This document shows, one piece after another, positions 15,016 through 23,890 of a stretch of 64,000 nt of DNA. Every line of letters starts with the position of its first letter. Position 1 is the stretch's first letter. The translations under genes and the position numbers were made by a program. The stretch comes from Brevibacillus ruminantium (GTDB taxonomy: Bacteria; Bacillota; Bacilli; Brevibacillales; Brevibacillaceae). The notes under the pieces were generated by a model, which ran no database searches, was not told the origin of the DNA, and was given only the letters and a program-made list of their open reading frames with translations. Location: positions 3,856,501 to 3,920,500 of the forward strand of contig NZ_CP098755.1 in assembly GCF_023746555.1 (NCBI RefSeq), given 5' to 3'.

Positions 15016-17439
15016 TTACATTCTGAGCTCGGCGCCCGCTTCGTTCTTCAGCGCCTCTACGACAGCCTGTGTCAGCTCCTGCACCTCTTCGTCCTGCAAG
15101 GTCCGCTCGGGGTGACGGAAAACGAGGGAGAAGGCCATGCTCTTTTTGTCGGAAGCAATCCGGTCGCCTGTATACACATCGAACAGCGTCAGGGATTCCA
15201 GCAGGTCACCCGCTGCTTTGCGTATCACAGCTTCCAGTGTATGGGCTGGCAGGTCGCGGTTTGCTACGAGTGCCAGGTCGCGGGTCACGGCAGGATGCTT
15301 CGGAAGCGGGTGGTAATGGCCAACCGGAGCGGCTGCACGGATCAACTCTTCTGCATCAAACTGGAAGACGTAGGTTTCCGACAGATCGTATGCTTTTTCG
15401 GTAGCCGGATGGACCTGCCCCAGATAGCCCAGATGTTTGTCACCCACCCAGATTTCGGCGGTACGGCCCGGGTGCATGCCCGCCAGTGTGGAGACTGCCC
15501 GGTACTCTGCTCCCGCAATGCCGAGACGGGTAAGCAGGGATTCAATCAGACCCTTTACCAAATAAAAGTCAACGACTTGCGACTGCGCCATCCAGTTGGT
15601 TTTGAACCATTGCCCAGTCAATGCACCCGCCAGGTAAAGGCGCTCCTCAGGGAGTTGGGACAGGTTGGCTTCCTCACTCAGGAAGACTCTTCCCAGCTCG
15701 AAGATGGCGACATTATGGTTTTGCCGGTTCTTGTTGTAAGAGACGGTTGCCAGCAGACTCGGAATCAGACTGGTGCGCAGAACGCTGTGCTCTTCGCTCA
15801 TCGGCATGGCCAGTGCGATCGGCTTGACCGTTGTACGATGCAAGCCGGCCACCTCTTCTGCTTTTTCCGGATGGACCAGCGCATACGAAATCGCTTCATT
15901 CAGCCCCGCGCCAATGAGGTGATGGCGAATAGTTCGGCGAATCTTTTGATCATGCGTCAATTGTCCTTGCGTTGTCATTCCCTCTGGAAGAGTGGTCGGG
16001 ATATTGTCGTAGCCGTGAAGACGAGCTACCTCTTCGACCAGATCTTCCGGCAATGTGATATCTCCACGGCGAGTCGGCACGGTCACTACCCATTGATTGC
16101 CGTTTTGTTCATATGCGAACTGGAGACGTTGGAAAATCGGCGTTACCTCATCAGCTGTCAGGGAGGTACCCAAATGTTGGTTGATTTTTTCCAGCGTGAT
16201 CGTCACTACTGCTGGTGTCGGCTCTTGAACCACGGCTTCTGCAATCCCCTTGGAAACCTTGGCTCCGGAAAGCTGCTGAATCAGGTAAGCTGCCCGCTCG
16301 CCAGCTTCCACCACGCGCGCCTGGTCGACACCTTTTTCCCAACGTACGCATCCTTCTGTGCGCATACCGAGCTTCTTGGACGTGCTCCGAACAGTCTGTG
16401 GCGTGAACCAGGCTGCCTCCAGGATAATCTCCTTGGTCTCCGGTGTAATTTCGGAGTTGGCACCGCCCATGACACCGGCGATTGCCAGGCCTTTTTGCCG
16501 ATCGGCAATCAGCAGAGTCTGGCTGTCCAGCAAGCGCTCTTGATCGTCCAGCGTGACCAGCTTCTCGCCTTCTTCTGCCAGCCTTACCACGATAGAGCGG
16601 TCTTTGACCATGTTTGCGTCAAAGGCGTGCAACGGCTGTCCGTATTCCAGCATGACATAGTTGGTCACGTCCACCACGTTGTTGATCGGACGAACACCGG
16701 CAGCCATCAGGCGGTTTTTCATCCACTGCGGCGAGCTGGTGATTTTGGCATCCGTAAAATGACGCCCCTCGTATCGATAGCATTCGTCTTTTGCCTCGAT
16801 CTCCACCTGAACCGGATTTTGCCCGCCGTTTTCCACGATTGCAATCTCCGGGAAAATGACATCCCGGCCGAGAATCGCCGCGACCTCATATGCGACACCC
16901 AGCATGCTGAGGCAATCGGAGCGGTTTGGAGTAAGTCCCAGCTCCAGCACATGGTCATCCATGCCCAGGTAAGAAACCGCGTCCATGCCTACCTCTGCAT
17001 CCTCCGGCAGCACCATGATGCCTTCTTGCTGATCTTTGGCCAGCAGCTTGTCGTTGAGTCCCAGTTCCTTCGCCGAGCAGATCATCCCTTGCGACTCCAC
17101 TCCGCGCAGTTTGGAGCGCTTGATCTGGAGGTCGCCTGGCAATTTTGCTCCGACCAAGGCTACCGGCACCTTTTGTCCCCGGTCAACGTTGGCTGCTCCG
17201 CAGACGATTTGCAAGTCTTCTCCCTGCCCTGCATCGACGATGCACACATTGAGCCGGTCTGCATCAGGATGCTTGCTTTTTTCCTTTACATAGCCGACCA
17301 CGACTTTGGAAACACCAGCGTTGCGGGATTCCACCGCATCTACCTCAATCCCGCTGCGGGTCAGCTTTTCCGCCAGCTCGTGGGGGGTGATATCGTGTAA
17401 ATCCACGTATTCCGACAACCATTGATATGATACCTTCAT
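15016..17439 (-). CDS. pheT: Phenylalanyl-tRNA synthetase beta subunit
   Basis: 807 residues. The N-terminal tRNA-binding (EMAP/OB) domain spans about 40-155 (VVGYVKEKSKHPDADRLNVCIVD); the B3/B4 editing domain and B5 domain follow, and the C-terminal ferredoxin-like anticodon-binding domain begins HPAVTRDLALVANRDLPA. With the alpha subunit it forms the alpha2beta2 enzyme that charges tRNA-Phe and edits Tyr-tRNA. It lies 20 bases downstream of pheS in the same operon, controlled by the Phe T-box. Confidence 0.97.
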   Translation of the reverse strand: MKVSYQWLSEYVDLHDITPHELAEKLTRSGIEVDAVESRNAGVSKVVVGYVKEKSKHPDADRLNVCIVDAGQGEDLQIVCGAANVDRGQKVPVALVGAKLPGDLQIKRSKLRGVESQGMICSAKELGLNDKLLAKDQQEGIMVLPEDAEVGMDAVSYLGMDDHVLELGLTPNRSDCLSMLGVAYEVAAILGRDVIFPEIAIVENGGQNPVQVEIEAKDECYRYEGRHFTDAKITSSPQWMKNRLMAAGVRPINNVVDVTNYVMLEYGQPLHAFDANMVKDRSIVVRLAEEGEKLVTLDDQERLLDSQTLLIADRQKGLAIAGVMGGANSEITPETKEIILEAAWFTPQTVRSTSKKLGMRTEGCVRWEKGVDQARVVEAGERAAYLIQQLSGAKVSKGIAEAVVQEPTPAVVTITLEKINQHLGTSLTADEVTPIFQRLQFAYEQNGNQWVVTVPTRRGDITLPEDLVEEVARLHGYDNIPTTLPEGMTTQGQLTHDQKIRRTIRHHLIGAGLNEAISYALVHPEKAEEVAGLHRTTVKPIALAMPMSEEHSVLRTSLIPSLLATVSYNKNRQNHNVAIFELGRVFLSEEANLSQLPEERLYLAGALTGQWFKTNWMAQSQVVDFYLVKGLIESLLTRLGIAGAEYRAVSTLAGMHPGRTAEIWVGDKHLGYLGQVHPATEKAYDLSETYVFQFDAEELIRAAAPVGHYHPLPKHPAVTRDLALVANRDLPAHTLEAVIRKAAGDLLESLTLFDVYTGDRIASDKKSMAFSLVFRHPERTLQDEEVQELTQAVVEALKNEAGAELRM

Positions 17440-17459
17440 CTCTGATACGACTCTCCTTT

Positions 17460-18494
17460 CTAGGATCGGTTAAATTGGTTCAAGAACCGGACATCATTTG
17501 TATAGAAATGGCGAATGTCTTCTACGCCGTATTTCAGCATGGCGATTCGCTCTACGCCCATACCAAAGGCAAAGCCGCTGACCTCCTGCGGATCGTAGCC
17601 AGCCATTTGCAGTACGCGCGGGTGCACCATGCCCGACCCGAGAATTTCGATCCAGCCTGTCTGTTTGCAGACGCGGCAGCCTTCTCCGCCGCATTTGAAG
17701 CACTGCAGGTCAACCTCTGCACTCGGCTCCGTGAAAGGGAAGAAGCTCGGACGTAGGCGGACCTGCTGATTGGCTCCGAACATCTGACGGGCGAAAGTAA
17801 GCAGCGTCCCTTTGAGATCGCTCATGCGAATGCCTTTGTCTACGACAAGTCCCTCGATCTGCGTGAACTGGTGGGAGTGAGTCGCATCGTCATCATCGCG
17901 GCGATACACTTTTCCCGGACAGATGATTTTCACCGGCGCTTTGCCTTCTTTTTTCAGCATGGTGCGCGCCTGTACGGGTGACGTATGGGTACGCATCAAG
18001 ATTTCCTCGGTGATGTAAAAAGAATCCTGCATGTCGCGAGCCGGGTGATCCTTGGGCAGATTGAGCATTTCAAAGTTGAAATGATCCAGCTCTACCTCTG
18101 GCCCTTCAGCGATATCAAAGCCCAGCCCGATGAAAATATCCTCGATCTCCTCAATGATGCGGGAGAGAGGGTGCATCGTTCCTGCCTGCACAGGGCGGCC
18201 CGGCAAGGTCACGTCAATGGATTGGGACGTCAGCTTGGCCGTGAGCGCCGCTTCCTCCAGGGAGGCTTGTTTGTTTGCGAAGGCGTCCTCTAGTGCAGTT
18301 CGTACTTCATTGACCAGTTGCCCTACCACTGGCCTTTCTTCCGGGATGAGACTGCCCATGCCACGCAGCAGCTCTGTCAGCTCTCCTTTTTTTCCTAGAT
18401 ATTTCACACGCAGCTCTTGCAGCTGCGCTGCCTCCGCGACCTGGCCGAGCTGGGCCAAGGCGGATTGCTTCATTTCCTGTAACCGCGTTTGCAC
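17460..18494 (-). CDS. pheS: Phenylalanyl-tRNA synthetase alpha subunit
   Basis: 344 residues, the normal PheS length. An N-terminal coiled coil is followed by the class II catalytic core, with [15 protein letters not shown] (motif 2 region), a cysteine-rich segment [17 protein letters not shown], and motif 3 [21 protein letters not shown]. It holds the active site of the PheST tetramer. First gene of the pheST operon, directly below a T-box leader. Confidence 0.97.
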   Translation of the reverse strand: MQTRLQEMKQSALAQLGQVAEAAQLQELRVKYLGKKGELTELLRGMGSLIPEERPVVGQLVNEVRTALEDAFANKQASLEEAALTAKLTSQSIDVTLPGRPVQAGTMHPLSRIIEEIEDIFIGLGFDIAEGPEVELDHFNFEMLNLPKDHPARDMQDSFYITEEILMRTHTSPVQARTMLKKEGKAPVKIICPGKVYRRDDDDATHSHQFTQIEGLVVDKGIRMSDLKGTLLTFARQMFGANQQVRLRPSFFPFTEPSAEVDLQCFKCGGEGCRVCKQTGWIEILGSGMVHPRVLQMAGYDPQEVSGFAFGMGVERIAMLKYGVEDIRHFYTNDVRFLNQFNRS

Positions 18495-18534
18495 GTTTGA
18501 TCGCTCCTTCTACATGTTTTTGAAAAAAAGAAAA

Positions 18535-18803
18535 AACCCGCCCCCTAAGGGACGAGTCATTACTCGCGGTACCACCCTTGTTAAGCAGAGCCGAAAAAAG
18601 CTTTGCTTCACTCGATCATGATAACGGGTTGCCCCGGTTTCCCCCTACTATGTTCCTAGTTCAGAAACGGTTCAGGGAACAGCTCCAGAGTGAATTCGGC
18701 AGACTTGGCTTGGGATGCTTTCAGTCAGCGGCATCTCCTCCCTGTAAATCCATAGGTCCTGCGTACTAGTCTCTGTCATCGCTTTCCGTTATAATGAAGT
18801 TGT
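18535..18803 (-). promoter_or_regulatory. T-box leader, probably tRNA-Phe responsive, upstream of pheS
   Basis: The minus strand carries the T-box core GGGTGGTACCGCG (about 18568-18580), followed by a GC-rich hairpin and T run acting as terminator (18535-18560). A UUC triplet in GAATTCAC near 18692 is a good candidate specifier for phenylalanine. Uncharged tRNA-Phe would stabilise the antiterminator and turn on pheST. Confidence 0.9.
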
Positions 18804-18809
18804 AGGAAA

Positions 18810-18838
18810 ATTATAGCGCAACCAGAGGGAACTTTCAA
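18810..18838 (-). promoter_or_regulatory. Sigma-A promoter of pheST
   Basis: On the minus strand TTGAAA, 17-base spacer, TATAAT, just upstream of the T-box leader. Confidence 0.85.
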
Positions 18839-18907
18839 TTCTACAAATGTTGTATATGGTTCGGAATTTCTCCTACGAAACACCCTCTTTGAAAGGGGAC
18901 TTTTGGC

Positions 18908-19636
18908 ATGATCGAACAAATTACAGCTCTCTATGACAAAAATCTAAGTTGTCCTCACTGTCAAGCCGCCTTTTCAAGCAAGCGGGTACGCAGCGGATCA
19001 CTTTCCATGTTGAAGCGGGACAGTGATTTTTGCACCTACTTCAAGGAGCAGGCACTTAACCCGATTTTGTATACAGTCAATGTTTGCCCATCCTGCGGTT
19101 TTGCCTTTACGGATCTGTTTGATGAGCGATTGGCTCCCGGACAAAAAAAGCTGGTAAGTGAACTGATTTCCGCAAAATGGACCCCAAAAGAACTGGGCGG
19201 GATTCGCAGCCTGCCAGCAGCCGTAGCAGCTTACAAGCTGGCGATTTACGCAGCAGAGCTGACCGACCAGGTCCATTCCGTCAAAGCGGGACTCTATCTG
19301 CGCCTGGCCTGGCTTTACAGATTCACTGCCAATGCCGCCGAGGAAAGACGCTTTCTTCAAATTGCGGTCCATGAATATGAACAGTCCTATATCCATTCCG
19401 ATTATACCCGCGGCGAGAAGGAAATGTCAGAAGTTCGCATTTTGTATCTGATCGGCGATTTGATGCGCCGGATCGAGCAATACGACAAAGCGATCCAGTA
19501 CTTCTCCCACGCTTTGGAATTCAGAAACCGCACCATTGAAACCGGCATTTTACAAATGGCGCAAGATCAATGGGCCCAGGCGCGCGAAGAATATAAGGAA
19601 AAGAAAAAGCAGCCGCAAGTGGCCATGATCAGTTAG
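18908..19636 (+). CDS. DUF2225 family protein with two CxxC motifs
   Basis: 242 residues. The N-terminal part has CPHCQAAF (about 16-23) and CPSCGFAFTDLF (about 60), two knuckles that probably hold zinc, as in DUF2225. The C-terminal part is helical with TPR-like repeats (ALEFRNRTIETGILQMAQDQW). The function is not known. It is divergent from pheST and its last 8 bases overlap the convergent methyltransferase gene. Start ATG 18908 follows GAAAGGGGAC. Confidence 0.82.
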   Translation: MIEQITALYDKNLSCPHCQAAFSSKRVRSGSLSMLKRDSDFCTYFKEQALNPILYTVNVCPSCGFAFTDLFDERLAPGQKKLVSELISAKWTPKELGGIRSLPAAVAAYKLAIYAAELTDQVHSVKAGLYLRLAWLYRFTANAAEERRFLQIAVHEYEQSYIHSDYTRGEKEMSEVRILYLIGDLMRRIEQYDKAIQYFSHALEFRNRTIETGILQMAQDQWAQAREEYKEKKKQPQVAMIS

Positions 19637-20453
19637 CTGGAGGGAAGGTGCGGTGTCGCTGGGCTTCGTAAACGAGGATACCGGCTGCGACTGCCGCGTT
19701 TAATGATTCTGCCCGACCATACAACGGAATATGTACATAACTGTCGGCAAGATCAGCGACCTGCGTGGAGACTCCTCGTCCTTCGTTGCCGATCACCAGT
19801 GCCACTTTTCCGCCATATGCAGCCTCGTGATAAGCGAGGCTGTTTTCTTTGAGCGAGGAGACCAGGATGCGGCCCCCCTGCTGACGTACTTTCTGAATCG
19901 CCTCGGGAAGCGGCCGTACAAAAACAGCCAGGCGAAACAAGGCGCCCATTGTCGACCGGATTACTTTTCCGTTGTACAAATCCACGCTGCCTGCCCCGAG
20001 AACAACACCATCCACGCCAGCAGCTTCCGCCGTTCGCAGAATCGTGCCGAGATTGCCCGGGTCCTGGATTTCATCGAGCAAAAGAAGCATATAATCCCGG
20101 TTCGCCGCGCTTTCCATCCATTCTTGCCAATCGCGTGTATTTTTTTTCACTTCCGCAACAATTCCCTGCGGATTTTTGGTTTCTGTCAGCTTGGCCAGCA
20201 CAGCAGCAGATACCGCCACCACTTCGATTTCCGTTTGCCGCTTTTCGATAGCGCGCAGACAGGCCGGATCGATTTCGCGCTGTTCATCATACAGCACCGT
20301 AACTACCCCGGCCCCGCTGTTTAGCGCTTCCTCCACCAAATGCGCACCTTCTACCAAAAAGCGATTTTGCTCCTCCCTGCCTTTGCGGTCCAAGAGCTGG
20401 TGCAAGCGCTTGACCAGCGGATTTTGGACGGAGGTAATCAGCTCATGACGCAT
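19629..20453 (-). CDS. TrmH/SpoU family RNA 2'-O-methyltransferase (YsgA-like)
   Basis: 274 residues: an N-terminal substrate-binding domain (RKGREEQNRFLVEGAHLVEEAL) and a C-terminal knotted SPOUT domain with the three family motifs LLLDEIQDPGNLGTILRTAEAAG, LVIGNEGRGVS and IPLYGRAESLNAAVAAGILVYE. It probably methylates 23S rRNA. Its position next to pheST and sspI matches B. subtilis ysgA. Its start overlaps the ktrA stop by one base (TAATG), so it is translationally coupled to ktrA. Confidence 0.9.
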   Translation of the reverse strand: MRHELITSVQNPLVKRLHQLLDRKGREEQNRFLVEGAHLVEEALNSGAGVVTVLYDEQREIDPACLRAIEKRQTEIEVVAVSAAVLAKLTETKNPQGIVAEVKKNTRDWQEWMESAANRDYMLLLLDEIQDPGNLGTILRTAEAAGVDGVVLGAGSVDLYNGKVIRSTMGALFRLAVFVRPLPEAIQKVRQQGGRILVSSLKENSLAYHEAAYGGKVALVIGNEGRGVSTQVADLADSYVHIPLYGRAESLNAAVAAGILVYEAQRHRTFPPAN

Positions 20454-21106
20454 TAATCCTGCTCCTCAAACGTTTTTAGATGCTTGTTGTTGCCAATCAC
20501 AACGAGTACATCCCCGCTCTGGATGACCTCATCCGGGCTGGGGGCGATGTTAAATTTATCCCCGCTCTTGATCGCAATGACGTTCACCTCATAGCGAGCC
20601 CGCAGGTCCAGTTGACGCAGGTTTTTGCCGAGCATTTTCGAAGAAGCCACGACCTCTGCCACACTGTAATCTTCCGCCAGCTCGATAAAGTCAAGGACAT
20701 TGGCCGAAATCAGATTGTGAGCCACACGAACCCCCATATCCCGCTCAGGGAATACGACACGATCGGCGCCGACTTTATAGAGAACCTGTCCATGCCGCTC
20801 GTTTTGAGCTTTGGCGACGATCTTTTTTACACCCATCTCCTTTAGGATCAAGACAGTCAAAATACTCGCCTGGATATCGGCGCCAATCGCAACGACAACG
20901 ACGTCGAAATTGCGGATACCAATCTCTCTCAGTGCCCGTTCATCGGTTGAATCAGCCGCAACCGCATGTGTGACAAACTGGATATTTTCATTGATTCGCT
21001 CTTCGTCCTCATCGATTCCCATGACCTCGTAATCCATTTCGTACAAAGTCCGGGCGACACTGGAACCAAACCTGCCCATGCCGATAATGGCAAACTGCTT
21101 GGACAT
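20453..21106 (-). CDS. ktrA: KtrA/KtrC-type potassium uptake regulatory subunit (RCK)
   Basis: 217 residues. The RCK_N Rossmann domain starts IIGMGRFGSSVARTLYEM and the acidic GIDEDEERI end of strand 2 binds adenine nucleotides (ATP/ADP or c-di-AMP in the C-terminal domain of this family). The RCK_C domain covers the last 80 residues. It gates the KtrB-type membrane subunit; the candidate partner is at 30869 on the other strand, as in the unlinked KtrC/KtrD pair of B. subtilis. ATG at 21106 follows AAGGAGTGGAAGAG; earlier in-frame starts have no such site. Confidence 0.92.
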   Translation of the reverse strand: MSKQFAIIGMGRFGSSVARTLYEMDYEVMGIDEDEERINENIQFVTHAVAADSTDERALREIGIRNFDVVVVAIGADIQASILTVLILKEMGVKKIVAKAQNERHGQVLYKVGADRVVFPERDMGVRVAHNLISANVLDFIELAEDYSVAEVVASSKMLGKNLRQLDLRARYEVNVIAIKSGDKFNIAPSPDEVIQSGDVLVVIGNNKHLKTFEEQD

Positions 21107-21181
21107 CTCTTCCACTCCTTCTTTTTTGGGCCGCTTAAAATTGACCAAATTTCCTGCATGACAGACTGATGAATACCAAGC

Positions 21182-21209
21182 ATTATAACACATCATGGGC
21201 TGGCTTCAA
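21182..21209 (-). promoter_or_regulatory. Sigma-A promoter of ktrA
   Basis: TTGAAG, 16-base spacer, TATAAT on the minus strand. It overlaps the region of an 8-base inverted repeat GGCTGGCT/AGCCAGCC (21198-21205 and 21221-21228) shared with the divergent sspI promoter. Confidence 0.6.
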
Positions 21210-21215
21210 AAACAG

Positions 21216-21245
21216 GTATGAGCCAGCCTGGAAAGACGAATACTA
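21216..21245 (+). promoter_or_regulatory. Forespore sigma-G-type promoter of sspI
   Basis: GTATG, 18-base spacer, AATACTA, which fits the sigma-G consensus GHATR-N18-CATXHTA with one mismatch, 40 bases before the sspI start. Forespore expression is what is expected for a small acid-soluble spore protein. Confidence 0.65.
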
Positions 21246-21284
21246 GGGGTGCAATCCATATGAAAAACGAGGTGATCTCCCGTC

Positions 21285-21521
21285 ATGAACATTGCTGCGC
21301 TGAACCTCCGCCAGGCGATCATGTACAAGATGCAGGGCTCTGACGCCGGTGCCGTGGAAGACACCATCAAGGATGCGATCACAAGCGGTCAGGAAAAAAC
21401 GCTTCCCGGGCTAGGTGTCCTTTTTGAAGTGCTATGGCAAAACAGCGATGCCTCCAGCCGGAAAGAAATGGTGCAAACTATTGCAGAGCATCTTCCTGCG
21501 CAAACAGACCGCCCCGTGTAA
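21285..21521 (+). CDS. sspI: Small acid-soluble spore protein I
   Basis: 78 residues, closely matching the SspI family: MNIAALNLRQAIMYKMQG start, IKDAITSGQEKTLPGLGVLFEVLWQ core and DASSRKEMVQTIAEHL end. SspI is a minor forespore protein packed with DNA in the spore core. GAGGTGAT ribosome binding site upstream of the ATG. The location beside the YsgA-like gene matches B. subtilis. Confidence 0.95.
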   Translation: MNIAALNLRQAIMYKMQGSDAGAVEDTIKDAITSGQEKTLPGLGVLFEVLWQNSDASSRKEMVQTIAEHLPAQTDRPV

Positions 21522-21530
21522 GCATGCTCA

Positions 21531-21559
21531 AAAGGGAGGGACCTCGGGTCTCTCCCTTT
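21531..21559. terminator. Bidirectional terminator between sspI and the gerA operon
   Basis: AAAGGGAGgGACC/GGTCtCTCCCTTT hairpin with one wobble pair between convergent genes. Confidence 0.85.
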
Positions 21560-21564
21560 CGCTT

Positions 21565-22725
21565 TCAGTACATTTCCATGCCCAACCGGCGCAGCTTGAT
21601 CGTATATGTAGCTTTTATCGGAAAGTCTTTAAAGTCCTCCAGCCACTTGTGTTCTACCCAGTAATCGAAATAATGATGGGCATGGAGAGCGAGACCTAGT
21701 TTAAGGACATCGCTATTATGCTCATCCTGTAACTGATGAAACAATTTTTTCGCACGGTTTTCCATTTCCTTTTTAATCAAGTCCTGCAGCATCGCGATCA
21801 TTTTTTCCTTGGGGACATCGGGTTTTGACGTCATCTCGATAATGTCTCCCTGTACGACACAATGATAGGAGGCGGCATGACCACGATACTTATCTGTTTC
21901 GCCGAGAAGGCCTCCCTGCATATCCAGTTTGGTTCTGACGAAATGCGGACGAAAGGTCACGTAGCCATGCTTTGTTCCGGGAAGCCGAATCACGACGTCT
22001 CCCCCGCGTTTTCGATCCCGCAGCTGCAGCAGTGACCAGGTCTGGATCTCGTTTAGATTCCCCACCATTTTGTATCCCCGAAAGATCGCCACTCCCTTCC
22101 AGCTCGCTTCATCATCCTTCACTTCTACATAATTCAGCATCGCTTCCATGGCATCACTGGTCGTCTGGATATAGAAATCACCCATCGTCTGATTGGGTAT
22201 CAGGCCGATTCGTCTGCCGTTCTCAATCATCTCCATGATGTAGACGACCGGGATCTGCACCAGCCTCGGCTTGATTTCGAGCAGTGCCGCCGCCTCACCC
22301 TTCACTACAATCGGCCACAATAGTCGGCGAATCTGCGGGTCCCGCCGAAAGCTGTCAATAATTTCCTTTGTTCCTCTCCTCGCGACACTTTCACTTATCG
22401 CCAGTACCCTCGTATGTCCAAAGAATATCCGCTGATTCAGCCGTTGCTGGATATTGTTGGTCGCCTCTTTAATGGTTCGTCCTGTCACGCTCATGATCCG
22501 TACAGCATCTGCACTGCCCCCTCCTCCCTTGCCCGTGCTGCCGGCAATCTTTAACGGGATCGGAACCTGGATCGTGATCTTGTACAAATCCTCGTTTCCC
22601 TTGGCAAAATCAATGGCAATGCCGACGACCGATATTCTTTCCTCCAGCTCACGTCGATCCCAGCAACCAGCTAGCAACAGCAGACAAAGAAGCAGACAAC
22701 AGATGCGGGACCAGACCTTACCCAC
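21565..22725 (-). CDS. gerAC: GerAC-type spore germination lipoprotein
   Basis: 386 residues of the Ger(x)C family. The N-terminal signal ends in the lipobox LLLAGCW, and the following DRRELEERISVVGIAIDF is the family hallmark. The C-terminal half has the YVEVKDDEASWKGVAIF-type domains and the YTIKLRRLGMEMY end. It is lipidated on the outer side of the spore inner membrane and completes the A-B-C nutrient receptor. It overlaps the upstream gerAB gene by 8 bases. The nutrient recognised is unknown. Confidence 0.93.
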   Translation of the reverse strand: MGKVWSRICCLLLCLLLLAGCWDRRELEERISVVGIAIDFAKGNEDLYKITIQVPIPLKIAGSTGKGGGGSADAVRIMSVTGRTIKEATNNIQQRLNQRIFFGHTRVLAISESVARRGTKEIIDSFRRDPQIRRLLWPIVVKGEAAALLEIKPRLVQIPVVYIMEMIENGRRIGLIPNQTMGDFYIQTTSDAMEAMLNYVEVKDDEASWKGVAIFRGYKMVGNLNEIQTWSLLQLRDRKRGGDVVIRLPGTKHGYVTFRPHFVRTKLDMQGGLLGETDKYRGHAASYHCVVQGDIIEMTSKPDVPKEKMIAMLQDLIKKEMENRAKKLFHQLQDEHNSDVLKLGLALHAHHYFDYWVEHKWLEDFKDFPIKATYTIKLRRLGMEMY

Positions 22726-23890
22726 CAGCCGTCCCCTCCTTGTTGAGCTTATTTCTCCGGTCTTGAAAGAACAGCACCACTAAATGTATCAACGGAGAAA
22801 AAAAAGACACCCATACTGTCGTATATCCAACGACAGTTGTAACTTTAAATATTTCGATAATATTTTGGGGCCGAAGTACAAGGAAGAACAGGGGGATCAT
22901 CAGAACAATCGCCAGGATTCTCTGGAACCTGATCCCTCTGTGAAACAACTGGCGCAAACTGTAGATCATGGCGTAATACCCGTTGGCCACCGTGGTAAAA
23001 ACCGCAGCCACCCAAACAGCCAGAAAAGCAGACTCGAGCCTCTCCAGGATCAGTCCGGGCACCTGTGTCGTCTTGACCAATTCTAGTGTGGGCCAGGTTA
23101 CACGCTGCAGCTCTTCGTATCCAAAGACGGCGATTCCCGCTACCACAATTAACAGGTAGACAAAGACAGCGATGCCGATCCCATAGATCCCCGACCGGAT
23201 TTTACTCGTGTTTTCATGGGCAAAAGCAAAAAAGATGAGCATAATCTCATAACCCTGATAGGAAAAATTGGCTTCGAACGAGCCCTTAAGCAGCGTATGC
23301 ATTGGTACTCTTATCAGTGGCATCAGGTGATTCCACTCCGCCTTTTGAAAGGAGGCGATCGCGATAAACAGAACGGGAAAAAGAATCAACGGAAAGAGAA
23401 TTTCGTTTACCCGCGCAACCGTATCCGTTTCATGCATGCACAAAATGAACGCAAGGACAAACATGGTAATAATGATCATTTCGAGTGGCGTGTCCAACAG
23501 GACGGCCGTAACGACCACCTCTCCAAACATGCGTGCGGTGATCCCGGTTGTCACATAGAGAACCGTCAAAAAGGCAAAGATCCAGGGGAGGCTCAGAACA
23601 AGGCCCAATCGGGGATGCTTGCTGCCGCCCCAAATGATCCGGCTGTATTGAACGAATGTCAGCCCCGGAAAACGACGGCTCAATACTGCGATGATCAGAA
23701 TGGACAGAAACGGAAGGACAGACCCAATCAATGGACCCATCCAGCCAGCCTCATACAGCTTCGATGTCGTTGTCCGAGGCAGTGTCAGTACGCCCACCCC
23801 GATCAAGGTGCTGGTGATCAAGCATGTCATCTGCCAGAGGGAGAGCGAATTCGGCCTGTTGCTTCCACCACCATGGCTCATGAACGCCAC
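22718..23890 (-). CDS. gerAB: GerAB-type germination permease subunit
   Basis: 390 residues with ten membrane helices of the amino-acid/polyamine permease-like fold. The start LSLWQMTCLITSTLIGVGVLTLPR is the family opening, with the unwound helix 1 that binds the germinant in GerAB proteins. It overlaps gerAA by 13 bases and gerAC by 8, so the three genes form a tight operon expressed in the forespore. Substrate not predictable from sequence. Confidence 0.93.
   Translation of the reverse strand: MAFMSHGGGSNRPNSLSLWQMTCLITSTLIGVGVLTLPRTTTSKLYEAGWMGPLIGSVLPFLSILIIAVLSRRFPGLTFVQYSRIIWGGSKHPRLGLVLSLPWIFAFLTVLYVTTGITARMFGEVVVTAVLLDTPLEMIIITMFVLAFILCMHETDTVARVNEILFPLILFPVLFIAIASFQKAEWNHLMPLIRVPMHTLLKGSFEANFSYQGYEIMLIFFAFAHENTSKIRSGIYGIGIAVFVYLLIVVAGIAVFGYEELQRVTWPTLELVKTTQVPGLILERLESAFLAVWVAAVFTTVANGYYAMIYSLRQLFHRGIRFQRILAIVLMIPLFFLVLRPQNIIEIFKVTTVVGYTTVWVSFFSPLIHLVVLFFQDRRNKLNKEGTAGG

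Noticed and set aside
14722-17400. An 892-codon open frame opposite zapA and pheT
   Set aside because: It lies wholly antisense to well-matched pheT and zapA, has no family resemblance or ribosome binding site, and comes from the codon bias of the true genes. The same applies to the long frames opposite ilvC-leuA (35995-38640) and the nucleotide-sugar dehydrogenase (8051-9319).
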